Source: Chloroflexota bacterium (lineage in GTDB: Bacteria > Chloroflexota > UBA11872). Taken from it: DNA of 6,087 bases. Location: NCBI GenBank assembly GCA_028875175.1, contig JAPPFO010000198.1:1-6087 (forward strand), read 5' to 3'. Positions 1 through 5,377 of the stretch are shown in pieces (within the stretch, counting starts at the first letter, position 1; each line of letters starts with the position of its first letter). The position numbers and the translations under genes are program-made. A model generated the notes under the pieces. The model was not told the DNA's origin. It made no database searches and saw nothing but the letters and a program-made list of their open reading frames with translations.

Positions 1-73
1 GTGCGGAAAACCCAGCAGCCGGTCAGGGGGCCCCCTTGCACCCGCTCAGAAAAAATTGGGGGAGAAATCCTGC

Positions 74-100
74 GGTCGGTAGCGACCTGAGCGGACGCTC
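74..100. promoter_or_regulatory. Paired inverted repeats upstream of the toxin-antitoxin genes (candidate operators)
   Basis: Two perfect short inverted repeats stand one base apart: GGTCG-gtag-CGACC at 74-87 and GAGCG-ga-CGCTC at 89-100. They lie upstream of the toxin gene. Type II toxin-antitoxin operons are usually repressed by their antitoxin binding such palindromes near the promoter, so they are reasonable operator candidates for the XRE protein encoded downstream. No clear -35/-10 pair could be picked here, and short palindromes arise easily in GC-rich DNA. Confidence 0.3.
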
Positions 101-156
101 GGTGACGGACGATTGCGCGCCAGTGCCGGGGCGCGGAGTGGTCCAGCAACTCCCCC

Positions 157-513
157 GTGTCCGCTTGGTCTCTTCGCCCCGGCGGTCGACCGCTTGTTGA
201 TGGGGGTGGGCCAGCGGCCTATGGTGTCAGGGGGGAGTTCGAGTGGGACACGGCCAAGAACCTTGCCTGTTTCGCGCGGCGTGGCTTCGACTTCGCCTAT
301 GCGCTCCGTGCCTTCCTCGATCCACTCCGAATCGTCATGCAGGACCGCCGACGCGACTACGGCGAGGACCGCTACCGCCTGCTCGGTACCATCGACGGGC
401 GGACCTATGTGGTCGTCTACACGACGCGTGGGCCAGCCATCCGCATCATTTCGGCCCGCAAGGCCAACCCCAAGGAGGTTGCGGACTATGAACACAACTC
501 GCGTCAGGATTGA
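157..513 (+). CDS. brnT: BrnT-family ribonuclease toxin (type II toxin-antitoxin)
   Basis: BrnT toxins are small RelE-fold ribonucleases that block translation by cutting RNA; their antitoxin neutralises them in the cytoplasm. The family signature is visible: GEFEWDTAKN at the start of the conserved domain, the RRGFDFAYALRAFLDPL stretch, a conserved YRLLG/GRTYVVVYTTRG beta region, and the C-terminal IRIISARKANPKE motif that characterises BrnT. The conserved domain is about 90 residues, as in the family. The start is uncertain. The only standard in-frame start upstream of the domain is GTG at 157, which adds roughly 26 non-conserved residues and has no good ribosome-binding site. BrnT proteins normally begin right at the EFEWD motif. 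An ATG at 221 lies close by but in another frame, separated by a run of six Gs (230-235). The 3' end overlaps the antitoxin gene by 26 bases, so the two are co-translated. Confidence 0.85.
   Translation: MSAWSLRPGGRPLVDGGGPAAYGVRGEFEWDTAKNLACFARRGFDFAYALRAFLDPLRIVMQDRRRDYGEDRYRLLGTIDGRTYVVVYTTRGPAIRIISARKANPKEVADYEHNSRQD
472..479 (+). promoter_or_regulatory. Strong ribosome-binding site for the antitoxin
   Basis: AAGGAGGT, essentially the full anti-Shine-Dalgarno complement, sits 8 bases before the ATG at 488, inside the toxin reading frame. It fixes the antitoxin start at 488 although that reading frame stays open far upstream. It also suggests that antitoxin is translated more efficiently than toxin, as expected for a toxin-antitoxin pair. 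Confidence 0.8.
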
Positions 514-823
514 TCCCGACGATCCTTCCTCGCTGCCCGCGGGGCGGATCGACCCCGCGCGGGTGGATGCCACCACCGCGGTGGAGATTGCTGCACAGGA
601 ACGGGAGGACGACGGCGAGGCCATGCAAGACATGGCGCGTTACGCGCGCCGTGTGCGCCGCCGGCTCGGTCTCTCTCAGACCGAGTTGGCGCGGCGCACC
701 GACGTGCCGATCGAGACGATCCGCAACTGGGAACAGGGGAAGCGCTGCCCCACCGGCGCAGCACGCGCCCTGTTGCGGATGCTCGACAAGGCTCCCGAGA
801 CCGCGCTCCGCGTCCTGACCTGA
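488..823 (+). CDS. XRE-type helix-turn-helix antitoxin paired with BrnT
   Basis: A 111-residue cytoplasmic DNA-binding protein, probably the antitoxin and autorepressor of the pair. Residues 50-100 form an XRE/Cro-type helix-turn-helix: RRRLGLSQTELARRTDVPIE, then TIRNWEQGKRCPTGAARALL, with the hallmark LSQxELA, the T-I-R-N-W-E-Q-G recognition segment and a trailing LLRML helix. The N-terminal 45 residues are acidic and proline-rich, probably flexible, and are the likely toxin-neutralising part. The classical BrnT partner BrnA is a ribbon-helix-helix (DUF4415) protein; this one is not, so it should not be called brnA. HTH antitoxins of this type also pair with HigB/MqsR-like toxins. The gene starts inside the toxin gene (26-base overlap) behind a strong ribosome-binding site. 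Confidence 0.82.
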   Translation: MNTTRVRIDPDDPSSLPAGRIDPARVDATTAVEIAAQEREDDGEAMQDMARYARRVRRRLGLSQTELARRTDVPIETIRNWEQGKRCPTGAARALLRMLDKAPETALRVLT

Positions 824-1050
824 AGAAGGCGGCGGCCGACTGGCTTTCCGGTGCGCTCCCCCGGCGCGGGGTTCCGTCCGTCCCTCCAAACGCGGGATGG
901 CCCCTCCGTCAGCCCGTGCGGTTGGCGGACCTCAATTCATAGTCCCGTCTGATTTCATCCTGAGCGAACCGTCCGGTCCCCCGGAGGCTAATCGGCTTCC
1001 TGGCACTCCACCAACGGCGCTCGGCAGGACGGGAAGCGGGTGGATACTAG

Positions 1051-1074
1051 CGGGTATGCTAACCTCAGCGGAGG
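1051..1074 (+). promoter_or_regulatory. Possible promoter -10 and ribosome-binding site before miniprotein copy A
   Basis: A TATGCT hexamer at 1055-1060 resembles a -10 box in an otherwise GC-rich stretch, and GGAGG at 1070-1074 stands 4 bases before the ATG at 1079. No convincing -35 box is seen at the matching distance. The ribosome-binding site supports the start at 1079 rather than the in-frame ATG at 1040; the adjacent GTG at 1076 is an alternative. Confidence 0.35.
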
Positions 1075-1078
1075 CGTG

Positions 1079-1261
1079 ATGACAGCGGAGCTGATAGCGA
1101 TAATCGCTCTGAGCGGGCTGCTTACCCCGATCCTGCTGGCCATGAACGGGCGGATGAACGCGGTCGCCGATCATCTGCAAACGCTCGGCGAGCGGGTGGC
1201 CAAGGTCGAGGCGCTGCTTGCGGATGCATGCGAGCTACGACGATATAGCGCACGCGCGTAG
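1079..1261 (+). CDS. Membrane/coiled-coil miniprotein, copy A
   Basis: A 60-residue protein of unknown function. Residues 4-22 (ELIAIIALSGLLTPILLAM) form one hydrophobic segment with a single acidic residue at its N-terminal edge. Residues 23-49 are an amphipathic helix with heptad spacing (MNAVADHLQTLGERVAKVEALL), so the likely form is a single-pass inner-membrane anchor carrying a short coiled coil. The same plan and the motif ERVAKxE recur on the opposite strand (copy B, 5189-5377), and a broken version lies near 5758 (copy C). At DNA level copies A and B share a 22-base stretch with one mismatch (1190-1211 against the complement of 5233-5254). The gene stands alone between the toxin-antitoxin pair and a terminator-like hairpin. 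The three related copies and the ribosome-binding site argue that it is real; no function can be assigned. Confidence 0.65.
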   Translation: MTAELIAIIALSGLLTPILLAMNGRMNAVADHLQTLGERVAKVEALLADACELRRYSARA

Positions 1262-1278
1262 GCGCTCGGGGCGTCACT

Positions 1279-1304
1279 GGCGGGGGGCACCGCCTTTCTC
1301 CTTT
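1279..1304 (+). terminator. Terminator-like hairpin after miniprotein copy A
   Basis: GGCGG (1279-1283) pairs with CCGCC (1290-1294) around a six-base loop, followed at once by the T-rich tail TTTCTCCTTT (1295-1304). It begins 18 bases after the stop of copy A. The stem is short and the tail is interrupted by C, so it may be a weak intrinsic terminator. Confidence 0.4.
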
Positions 1305-1311
1305 CAATGAC

Positions 1312-1343
1312 CCAGGGTGCCTTGGTGCGCCCTGGTCGGACCA
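1312..1343 (+). promoter_or_regulatory. Leader hairpin upstream of the DUF5678-like gene
   Basis: CCAGGGTGC (1312-1320) can pair with GCGCCCTGG (1327-1335) over nine base pairs, including one G-U in RNA, with loop CTTGGT. A second perfect inverted repeat, TGGTC-G-GACCA (1333-1343), overlaps the last three bases of this stem, so the two hairpins cannot both form in full. The block ends 25 bases before the ATG at 1368. It could be a 5' leader structure, an attenuator or an operator. Confidence 0.35.
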
Positions 1344-1367
1344 CCCCATCCCCCCAGGAGAAGAGAC

Positions 1368-1661
1368 ATGGCAGCAGAAGAGATACCAGTCCCCGCCCAT
1401 CTTGACATCGCACAGATCACAGCGGACCGACGCGCCCTTGAACGCTCCACCCGAGAGGTGACTGATCGCTACGACGAGCTGCTGAAAGAGTACCCGAACC
1501 AATGGATTGCCCTGCAGCACTCGCCCCCTACGATCGTAAGTGGCGAGACCGTTGCGGCGCTCTCCAAGGCAATCGAGGAGCACGCTCTGAACCGCAGCCA
1601 CCTCGCCATCCATTTCATGGACCAGCAGCGGCGCGCCTGGATCCTCGCGCGCCAGTGCTGA
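1368..1661 (+). CDS. DUF5678-like small protein of unknown function
   Basis: A 97-residue soluble protein. The middle and end resemble the DUF5678 family: YDELLKEYPNQWIALQ (residues 35-50), then PPTIVSGETVAALSKAIEEH (53-72) and a C-terminal strand around LAIHFMD...AWIL. The W-I-A-L segment, followed about 15 residues later by a helix with A-L-S-K-A, is the typical pattern. The start at 1368 is supported by AGGAG (1356-1360) seven bases before the ATG; the frame is open further upstream but without such a signal. In other genomes such proteins are often next to retropepsin-like aspartic protease genes, but none is visible downstream here. It is preceded by two hairpins and followed by about 530 bases without a gene, so it seems to be transcribed alone. 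The family match is from memory of the pattern, not from a search. Confidence 0.7.
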   Translation: MAAEEIPVPAHLDIAQITADRRALERSTREVTDRYDELLKEYPNQWIALQHSPPTIVSGETVAALSKAIEEHALNRSHLAIHFMDQQRRAWILARQC

Positions 1662-1842
1662 TAGAAGGCCAATCGCCTACTGAGCCGCGCGGAAGTCTGC
1701 TTCACCAACCCCTTCGGAGAGGTTGGGTGAGCGAAGGGTCGCAGCATCACTTCGGGCGGCGTACGCAGGAAGCCGACGCGCAGGGTACTTCGGAAAAAGG
1801 GACCGAAAGGGACCGGTCCGTGAACATTCTGTAGGCCGGGGT

Positions 1843-1864
1843 GCCGGGGGGGCAGCCCCCTGGC
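1843..1864. other. G-rich hairpin
   Basis: GCC-G-GGGGG faces CCCCC-T-GGC around a five-base loop, giving about nine pairs with one G-U wobble in the RNA of the + strand. It includes a run of seven Gs. There is no T-run after it, so a terminator role is not supported. Confidence 0.35.
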
Positions 1865-2044
1865 TGGGCACGTTGCCTGTCGTTGCATCGGCTCCGGCTG
1901 CAGGGCGCTAGCGCCGCGGGTCAGGTCCGGAGAACGGCACGTTAGGCGCGCCTGGGTTGCCTGGCCCGGGAGCCAGTGGGAGAACATCGCTTCCGGATGA
2001 ACCCGGGTTTGAGGGCCGCCGGTGAACGGGTAGTGGAGGAGCGT

Positions 2045-2067
2045 GAGTGGTAGCCGCCGGACCACTC
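2045..2067. other. Seven-base inverted repeat
   Basis: GAGTGGT (2045-2051) and ACCACTC (2061-2067) are exact reverse complements around a nine-base GC-rich loop. On the + strand it is followed by a C/T-only tract rather than a T-run. It lies about 125 bases beyond the stop of the convergent operon and could act at the end of that transcript or as a protein-binding site. Confidence 0.35.
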
Positions 2068-2150
2068 CCCCCTCCCTCTGTAGGAGTAGGGGTAGAGAGC
2101 ACGGAAAACGCCGATTGGAGCCAGTATACGCCGTCGAATCGGGGGGGCGT

Positions 2151-2212
2151 GGGCGGTAGCCGTCGCTCTTATGGGCGGTAGCCGTCGCTCTTATGGGCGG
2201 TAGCCGTCGCTC
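2151..2212. repeat. 22-bp tandem repeat, 2.8 copies (iteron-like)
   Basis: Two identical 22-base units (2151-2172, 2173-2194) are followed by the first 18 bases of a third (2195-2212). The unit begins GGGCGGTAGCC and ends TCGCTCTTAT. Read on the - strand, the third copy encodes the last residues of the upstream gene (SDGYRP), the stop TAA at 2191-2193 falls in the middle copy, and the remaining copies are non-coding. Unit length and copy number match plasmid iterons (17-22 bp, several head-to-tail copies beside a rep gene). Simple slippage duplication of the gene end is the alternative. Confidence 0.9.
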
Positions 2213-3618
2213 GCTTGCGGAGGCAGCAGGCGACCATCCACGTGCACCACGCCGCCGGCCATGATTAGGCGTCCTACCGCATCCCAGCCGTCCTTAATGC
2301 GCTTGTCCCGGCGGGCTCTGCCGGTGCCTGGAGGGAAGGCGTAGAGGTCCGCCTCGCGGTCCGTGAACCGGTCGTACACTTTGGGATCGGTACGGTACAG
2401 CCATCGCTTCCGTTTGCCCCTGCCTACGGGATGCAACCGTTTGCCCTCCACGTGCCAGCGGTACGCCAAGTTAATCAGCAGGCGAGCGGCGGTGGCATCG
2501 GTACACATGAGCTTTAGCAGCAGCTCCCAAGCGACAGCCGGGCCGGTACCGTCACCAGGCGGCAGCCACACCGACACCGGCCAGGGTTCATCAAGCATCG
2601 CGGTTTCGTAGGCGCCTTCCGGGATGCCGTCCATGCGCACCACTGAGCGGGTCCAAATGCGGCCGTTCCACTCATAGGGCACATCGGCGGCCTCCGAGTG
2701 CAGGACTGATCGCACGCCATGCAGGACGTGCCAGTATTCACCGGGCCGCGTACGGCCGCTGTAGACCATCGACAGGAAGTGCCGGAGCGTCAGCGGGCCG
2801 CCATGGGGCGATTTAAGTATCACGGCCGGATCAGTTGGGTTTGTGACCTGGCGCGCGTGCAGCGGTACGTGGACAATGGCGGCCAGGAATGCTCGCAGCG
2901 CCGCTGGCAAGCCCTTGCCGCGCTTCTCTGCCTCTGCAAGCTGGAGCGTCCAGACGTTTGCCGGCAAAGTCGGTCCGCCCATTTCTGGATGCTCAAAGCC
3001 CAAGGTGAGTTGCCCGTGGGCGTCGCGATGCGCAGCACGGTTGAAGCGTGAGAGGTAGTAACTCGGCGCGCGTTCGTCCACCACGGCAACCGAGCGGGTC
3101 AGGATCACGGTGGGGAAGACGTCGGTGTCGACCGCGCGTATTGGCACCGGCAGCTTATCCTGCTGTTTCTGCCACGCGGACACCAAAACCTGCACAGCTC
3201 TGGTCGGCACGACTGATAGCGGTGCAGTCAGGCTCGCGGCGCCCTCCAGGTGGCCGATCAGGCCGTTCCGCGAAGTAGGTGGCGACGGCGGCACGGGACG
3301 CAGCGTCCCCCAGTTTACGGCCTCGATGCTGGCGCCGTCGCAGGTCCGTTCCCAACGCCAGCCTGCGCGGCCGAGCGCGTCGGATAGGCCGGCGTGCACC
3401 GCGTCCGGAAACTTCGGCAGCCAGTCGGCCAGGGATTCGGGCGTCGCTATGTGAGACTCTGGGCACGTCAGATCGGCCACGTCGCGTTTGCCGGCGGCGA
3501 ACTGGGTTCGGTACCAATGGTACCGCGACTCGGCGGCGACTATCTTGGCGTCGGATAGGGCATTTTTGCGGTCGGAGATCAGGCGGTTGCGCAAGCTAGA
3601 TCGGTTCTCGGAAATCAT
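2191..3618 (-). CDS. Unknown protein, possible replication initiator
   Basis: A 475-residue soluble protein, last in the operon. I do not recognise a named family. The start is set at 3618 because this ATG overlaps the TGA of the preceding ATPase gene as ATGA, typical of translational coupling; an in-frame start at 3657 would overlap more and is less likely. The N-terminal 50 residues are basic and helical. The C-terminal part (about residues 363-465) has a helix-rich stretch (AWELLLKLMC, ATAARLLINLAYRWH), a basic patch (GKRLHPVGRGKRKRWLY, then RARRDKRIKDGW) and a final helix plus hairpin (AVGRLIMAGGVVHVDGRLLP). That arrangement would suit a winged-helix DNA-binding domain as in plasmid initiators. 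Being coupled to a RepA-like helicase and ending inside iteron-like repeats supports that reading, but it is inference. It is much longer than IncQ RepC (about 280 residues). No catalytic motif was identified. Confidence 0.65.
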   Translation of the reverse strand: MISENRSSLRNRLISDRKNALSDAKIVAAESRYHWYRTQFAAGKRDVADLTCPESHIATPESLADWLPKFPDAVHAGLSDALGRAGWRWERTCDGASIEAVNWGTLRPVPPSPPTSRNGLIGHLEGAASLTAPLSVVPTRAVQVLVSAWQKQQDKLPVPIRAVDTDVFPTVILTRSVAVVDERAPSYYLSRFNRAAHRDAHGQLTLGFEHPEMGGPTLPANVWTLQLAEAEKRGKGLPAALRAFLAAIVHVPLHARQVTNPTDPAVILKSPHGGPLTLRHFLSMVYSGRTRPGEYWHVLHGVRSVLHSEAADVPYEWNGRIWTRSVVRMDGIPEGAYETAMLDEPWPVSVWLPPGDGTGPAVAWELLLKLMCTDATAARLLINLAYRWHVEGKRLHPVGRGKRKRWLYRTDPKVYDRFTDREADLYAFPPGTGRARRDKRIKDGWDAVGRLIMAGGVVHVDGRLLPPQASDGYRP

Positions 3619-5000
3619 TCCGGAAGTTGACCTTCGCGCTCCGCCAGGGTCTGCCAAGGGCCGCCCGTAAAACCGACGATCTCACCGTGCGGGCTGCGCA
3701 CCGGATCAACGGAAGCCAGGATGTGCGACGGGCCATAGTTGGCTTTGGCAACGGCCAGGACACGTGCGCCGGCCTCGGCGTCGGAGTCCCACGTCAGCGT
3801 CAGGGCGCCGCGGGCCGCGTCGGTCCAGTGCGTGCTACCGGCGACGTTTCCGGGGTCGAACGGGTCCGGCGGCCTGTTGTTGCGGCCGCGGGCGTCCTTG
3901 CGCGAGTGCGCCACAATCAGAACGCCGCACCGGGCAACCTCGGCGGCCTCGGCCAGCACTCCCATGAAGTCGCGCACCGGGGCTGCGCTGTTGGCGTCGC
4001 CCACGTAAGCGCTTAGTGCCGGGTCGATCACCACCAAGCGGGCGCCGATGCGCTTCACTTCGTCCCACAGTTCCGCCCAGCCAGGCAGCGGGCCCGGCCG
4101 GGCCGCGTACAGGTCGCCGGCAGCGGGACCGAATAGCGCCCGCCCGGCCATGTTCAGGATGTGCAGGCGTCGCAGTGCCGGGGCGTCACCAGTCGGCCAC
4201 CACACAGCGGCCAGCTTGCGCAGGCGATCAGCCGACACGGACGGGGCATCTTCGTAGCCGGCGATCAGCACCGGGGCTCCGACACCTTCGAACAGTCCGC
4301 CATGCAACGGGCCGTAGGTGCCATCCGGGCGTGCAGCCATGCCGGCGGCAATCGACAGAGCAAGCGGAGTCTTGGCGATCCCACCTTCGCCGGCCAACAC
4401 CAGGACGCCACCGATCGACAGCAGGGCGCCCTTGCGGCCAGCACAGTGCATTAGTCGCTCCGGGCGGTCGCCGGAAATCTCGGTCACCGGGACGGCGCGG
4501 CGGAGTTGATCGGCACCGGGTAGTAGCGCGCCCAACCGTCGGAAGTAGTCTAACCGTTCGGCTATCAGGTCCGCCGCGGACAGGTTGGCTATGCGCTCGC
4601 GCTCGGCGTCGTCGTTGAGGTCGAGCCAGCCGCGCAGGACTGCGCGTTGCAGGTGGGCCTCGAACACCCGAGCGGCGTAATAGTCGGCAGTGCCCACGCC
4701 AGGCGCCTTGTCTGTAACGTCGGCCAGGGCCGCAAAGCTCAAGCTGTGCGGGTCGCCGGCAGACTCGGCGTGCACGGCCTTGACTCGCTCGGGGCCGGCG
4801 GGCGGCGGCGGCTCGGTCGCCATGACACGGCGGGTCTGCGCCCATGTCGCCGCTCGGGCCGGGTCCCCGAACCATGACGGGGCTGTCGCCGCCAGGGTGG
4901 CGCGACACCGCTCGATATTGGGGTCCAGCAGCACCGCGGCCAGCAGCGCGCGCTCATGTTCGGCGGTCCGCGCCGAGGTCAGAGTTGGATCATCGGTCAT
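3615..5000 (-). CDS. RepA-like hexameric helicase ATPase with DnaB-type N-terminal domain
   Basis: A 461-residue cytoplasmic P-loop ATPase. Residues about 12-60 match the DnaB N-terminal helical domain (AEHERALLAAVLLDPNIE). The C-terminal half is a RecA-fold of the AAA_25/RepA type. It has Walker A GEGGIAKT at 204-211, with Ala where the canonical P-loop has Gly before Lys. A strand ends in YED at 249-251 with a following RL (VLIAGYEDAPSVSADRLRKL), where RepA-type helicases carry the catalytic acidic pair. Walker B is RLVVID at 321-326, followed by LIVAHSRKD at 361-369 and the AGSTHWTDAARGALTL segment (387-402) typical of RepA-like ATPases. Such proteins unwind DNA at plasmid or phage origins, or load primase. 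The start ATG at 5000 has a poor ribosome-binding site but overlaps a possible small ORF upstream. The stop overlaps the next gene as ATGA, so both products are probably made together. Confidence 0.85.
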   Translation of the reverse strand: MTDDPTLTSARTAEHERALLAAVLLDPNIERCRATLAATAPSWFGDPARAATWAQTRRVMATEPPPPAGPERVKAVHAESAGDPHSLSFAALADVTDKAPGVGTADYYAARVFEAHLQRAVLRGWLDLNDDAERERIANLSAADLIAERLDYFRRLGALLPGADQLRRAVPVTEISGDRPERLMHCAGRKGALLSIGGVLVLAGEGGIAKTPLALSIAAGMAARPDGTYGPLHGGLFEGVGAPVLIAGYEDAPSVSADRLRKLAAVWWPTGDAPALRRLHILNMAGRALFGPAAGDLYAARPGPLPGWAELWDEVKRIGARLVVIDPALSAYVGDANSAAPVRDFMGVLAEAAEVARCGVLIVAHSRKDARGRNNRPPDPFDPGNVAGSTHWTDAARGALTLTWDSDAEAGARVLAVAKANYGPSHILASVDPVRSPHGEIVGFTGGPWQTLAEREGQLPE

Positions 5001-5130
5001 GGAAGCGGAGCGCCTGCGCTACCGAGGCTTGGCAGTCGGCCACAGCCACAACCCGGCAAGTCAGCGTCAGTAGCCGCCACGCTCGCGTGAAGTCCTCGGT
5101 GGAGTAGCGGCTGCCGCCGTTTCGCGTCAC
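4990..5130 (-). CDS. Possible 46-residue small protein ahead of the helicase gene
   Basis: A GTG-initiated frame in the gap between miniprotein copy B and the ATPase gene. The translation looks protein-like (RYSTEDFTRAWRLLTLTCRV, then VVAVADCQASVAQALRF), with regular hydrophobic spacing, and about 78% of its third codon positions are G or C. The competing ATG frame at 5134 has only about 58% and a glycine/proline-rich ending. The stop (4990-4992) overlaps the first 11 bases of the ATPase gene, which would explain how that gene is translated without a good ribosome-binding site. A weak GGGCGG element lies just upstream of the GTG. No family is recognised, and a non-coding leader is possible. 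Confidence 0.45.
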   Translation of the reverse strand: MTRNGGSRYSTEDFTRAWRLLTLTCRVVAVADCQASVAQALRFHDR

Positions 5131-5188
5131 TCATCTGCCGCCCTTTTTCCAGCGTGGACCAAAAGTGTAGCTCAGACCATCCAGCGGA

Positions 5189-5377
5189 TCACTGCCCGAC
5201 CTCTCGCAGCCGTAGCGCCATCTCGTTCTGGCCCTCGATCTTGGCCACCCGCTCGGCCAGCGCGCGCACCTCGCCGCTCAACATCCGCACATCCCCGCGT
5301 AGCGGCAGCAGGAACGATGCGAGCGCTACCAGCAGCGCAACGCCTACGCTGACTATCGCGACGGTCTCCTGCTTCAC
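5189..5377 (-). CDS. Membrane/coiled-coil miniprotein, copy B
   Basis: A 62-residue protein with the same plan as copy A. Residues 5-26 are hydrophobic (TVAIVSVGVALLVALASFLL); residues 29-50 form a charged amphipathic helix (VRMLSGEVRALAERVAKIEG) with heptad spacing. It is predicted to be a single-pass membrane protein with a cytoplasmic or periplasmic coiled coil; the topology is not clear. The GTG start at 5377 overlaps the TGA of the regulator gene as GTGA, so translation is coupled and no separate ribosome-binding site is needed. Its place between a DNA-binding regulator and a replication-type helicase raises the idea of anchoring or regulating replication at the membrane, but nothing in the sequence proves this. 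Confidence 0.7.
   Translation of the reverse strand: MKQETVAIVSVGVALLVALASFLLPLRGDVRMLSGEVRALAERVAKIEGQNEMALRLREVGQ

Larger units (their letters stand above)
1662..2150. other. Gene-poor region with several short palindromes
   Basis: No convincing gene was found on either strand; the open frames have arginine- and proline-rich, unpatterned translations. Structure is present. CACCAACC/GGTTGGGTG flank a TTCG-containing loop at 1703-1729. GGGACCG is repeated directly with a 10-base period at 1799-1815 and leads into the perfect palindrome GGACCGGTCC (1810-1819). A G-rich hairpin lies at 1843-1864 and the perfect palindrome AGGCGCGCCT at 1944-1953. GAGTGGT/ACCACTC face each other at 2045-2067, and CCGATT/AATCGG at 2111-2142. 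None is followed by a T-run on either strand, so they are not obvious terminators. The region separates the + strand genes from the convergent replication-like operon and could hold an origin, a structured RNA or a decayed element. Confidence 0.5.

Noticed and set aside
113..487. Long upstream extension of the antitoxin reading frame
   Set aside because: The HTH fold and a near-perfect ribosome-binding site fix the start at 488; the upstream part is a shadow of the toxin gene with an arginine/serine/proline-rich translation.
46..633. Open frame of 195 codons on the - strand
   Set aside because: It lies opposite the toxin-antitoxin genes and shows no recognisable motif; long antisense frames are expected in GC-rich DNA.
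858..871. CCCC/GGGG hairpin after the antitoxin gene as a terminator
   Set aside because: The stem is only four pairs and no T-run follows.
897..1079. 60-codon frame whose stop touches the ATG of copy A
   Set aside because: Only about 58% of third positions are G or C, and the translation is proline-rich without pattern; the one-base overlap looks accidental.
1502..1834. 110-codon + strand frame partly beyond the DUF5678-like gene
   Set aside because: Its first half is a shadow of that gene, and the rest has no motif or own ribosome-binding site.
1941..1947. GTTAGGC, resembling the core site of an integron attC
   Set aside because: No matching RYYYAAC partner at a fitting distance and no integrase or cassette gene nearby.
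2151..2212. Tandem repeat considered as a CRISPR array
   Set aside because: The units are directly adjacent with no spacers, and no cas gene is present.
4999..5134. ATG-initiated frame at 5134 on the - strand as the small gene before the helicase
   Set aside because: Low third-position GC and a glycine/proline-rich end; the GTG frame at 5130 fits coding statistics better.
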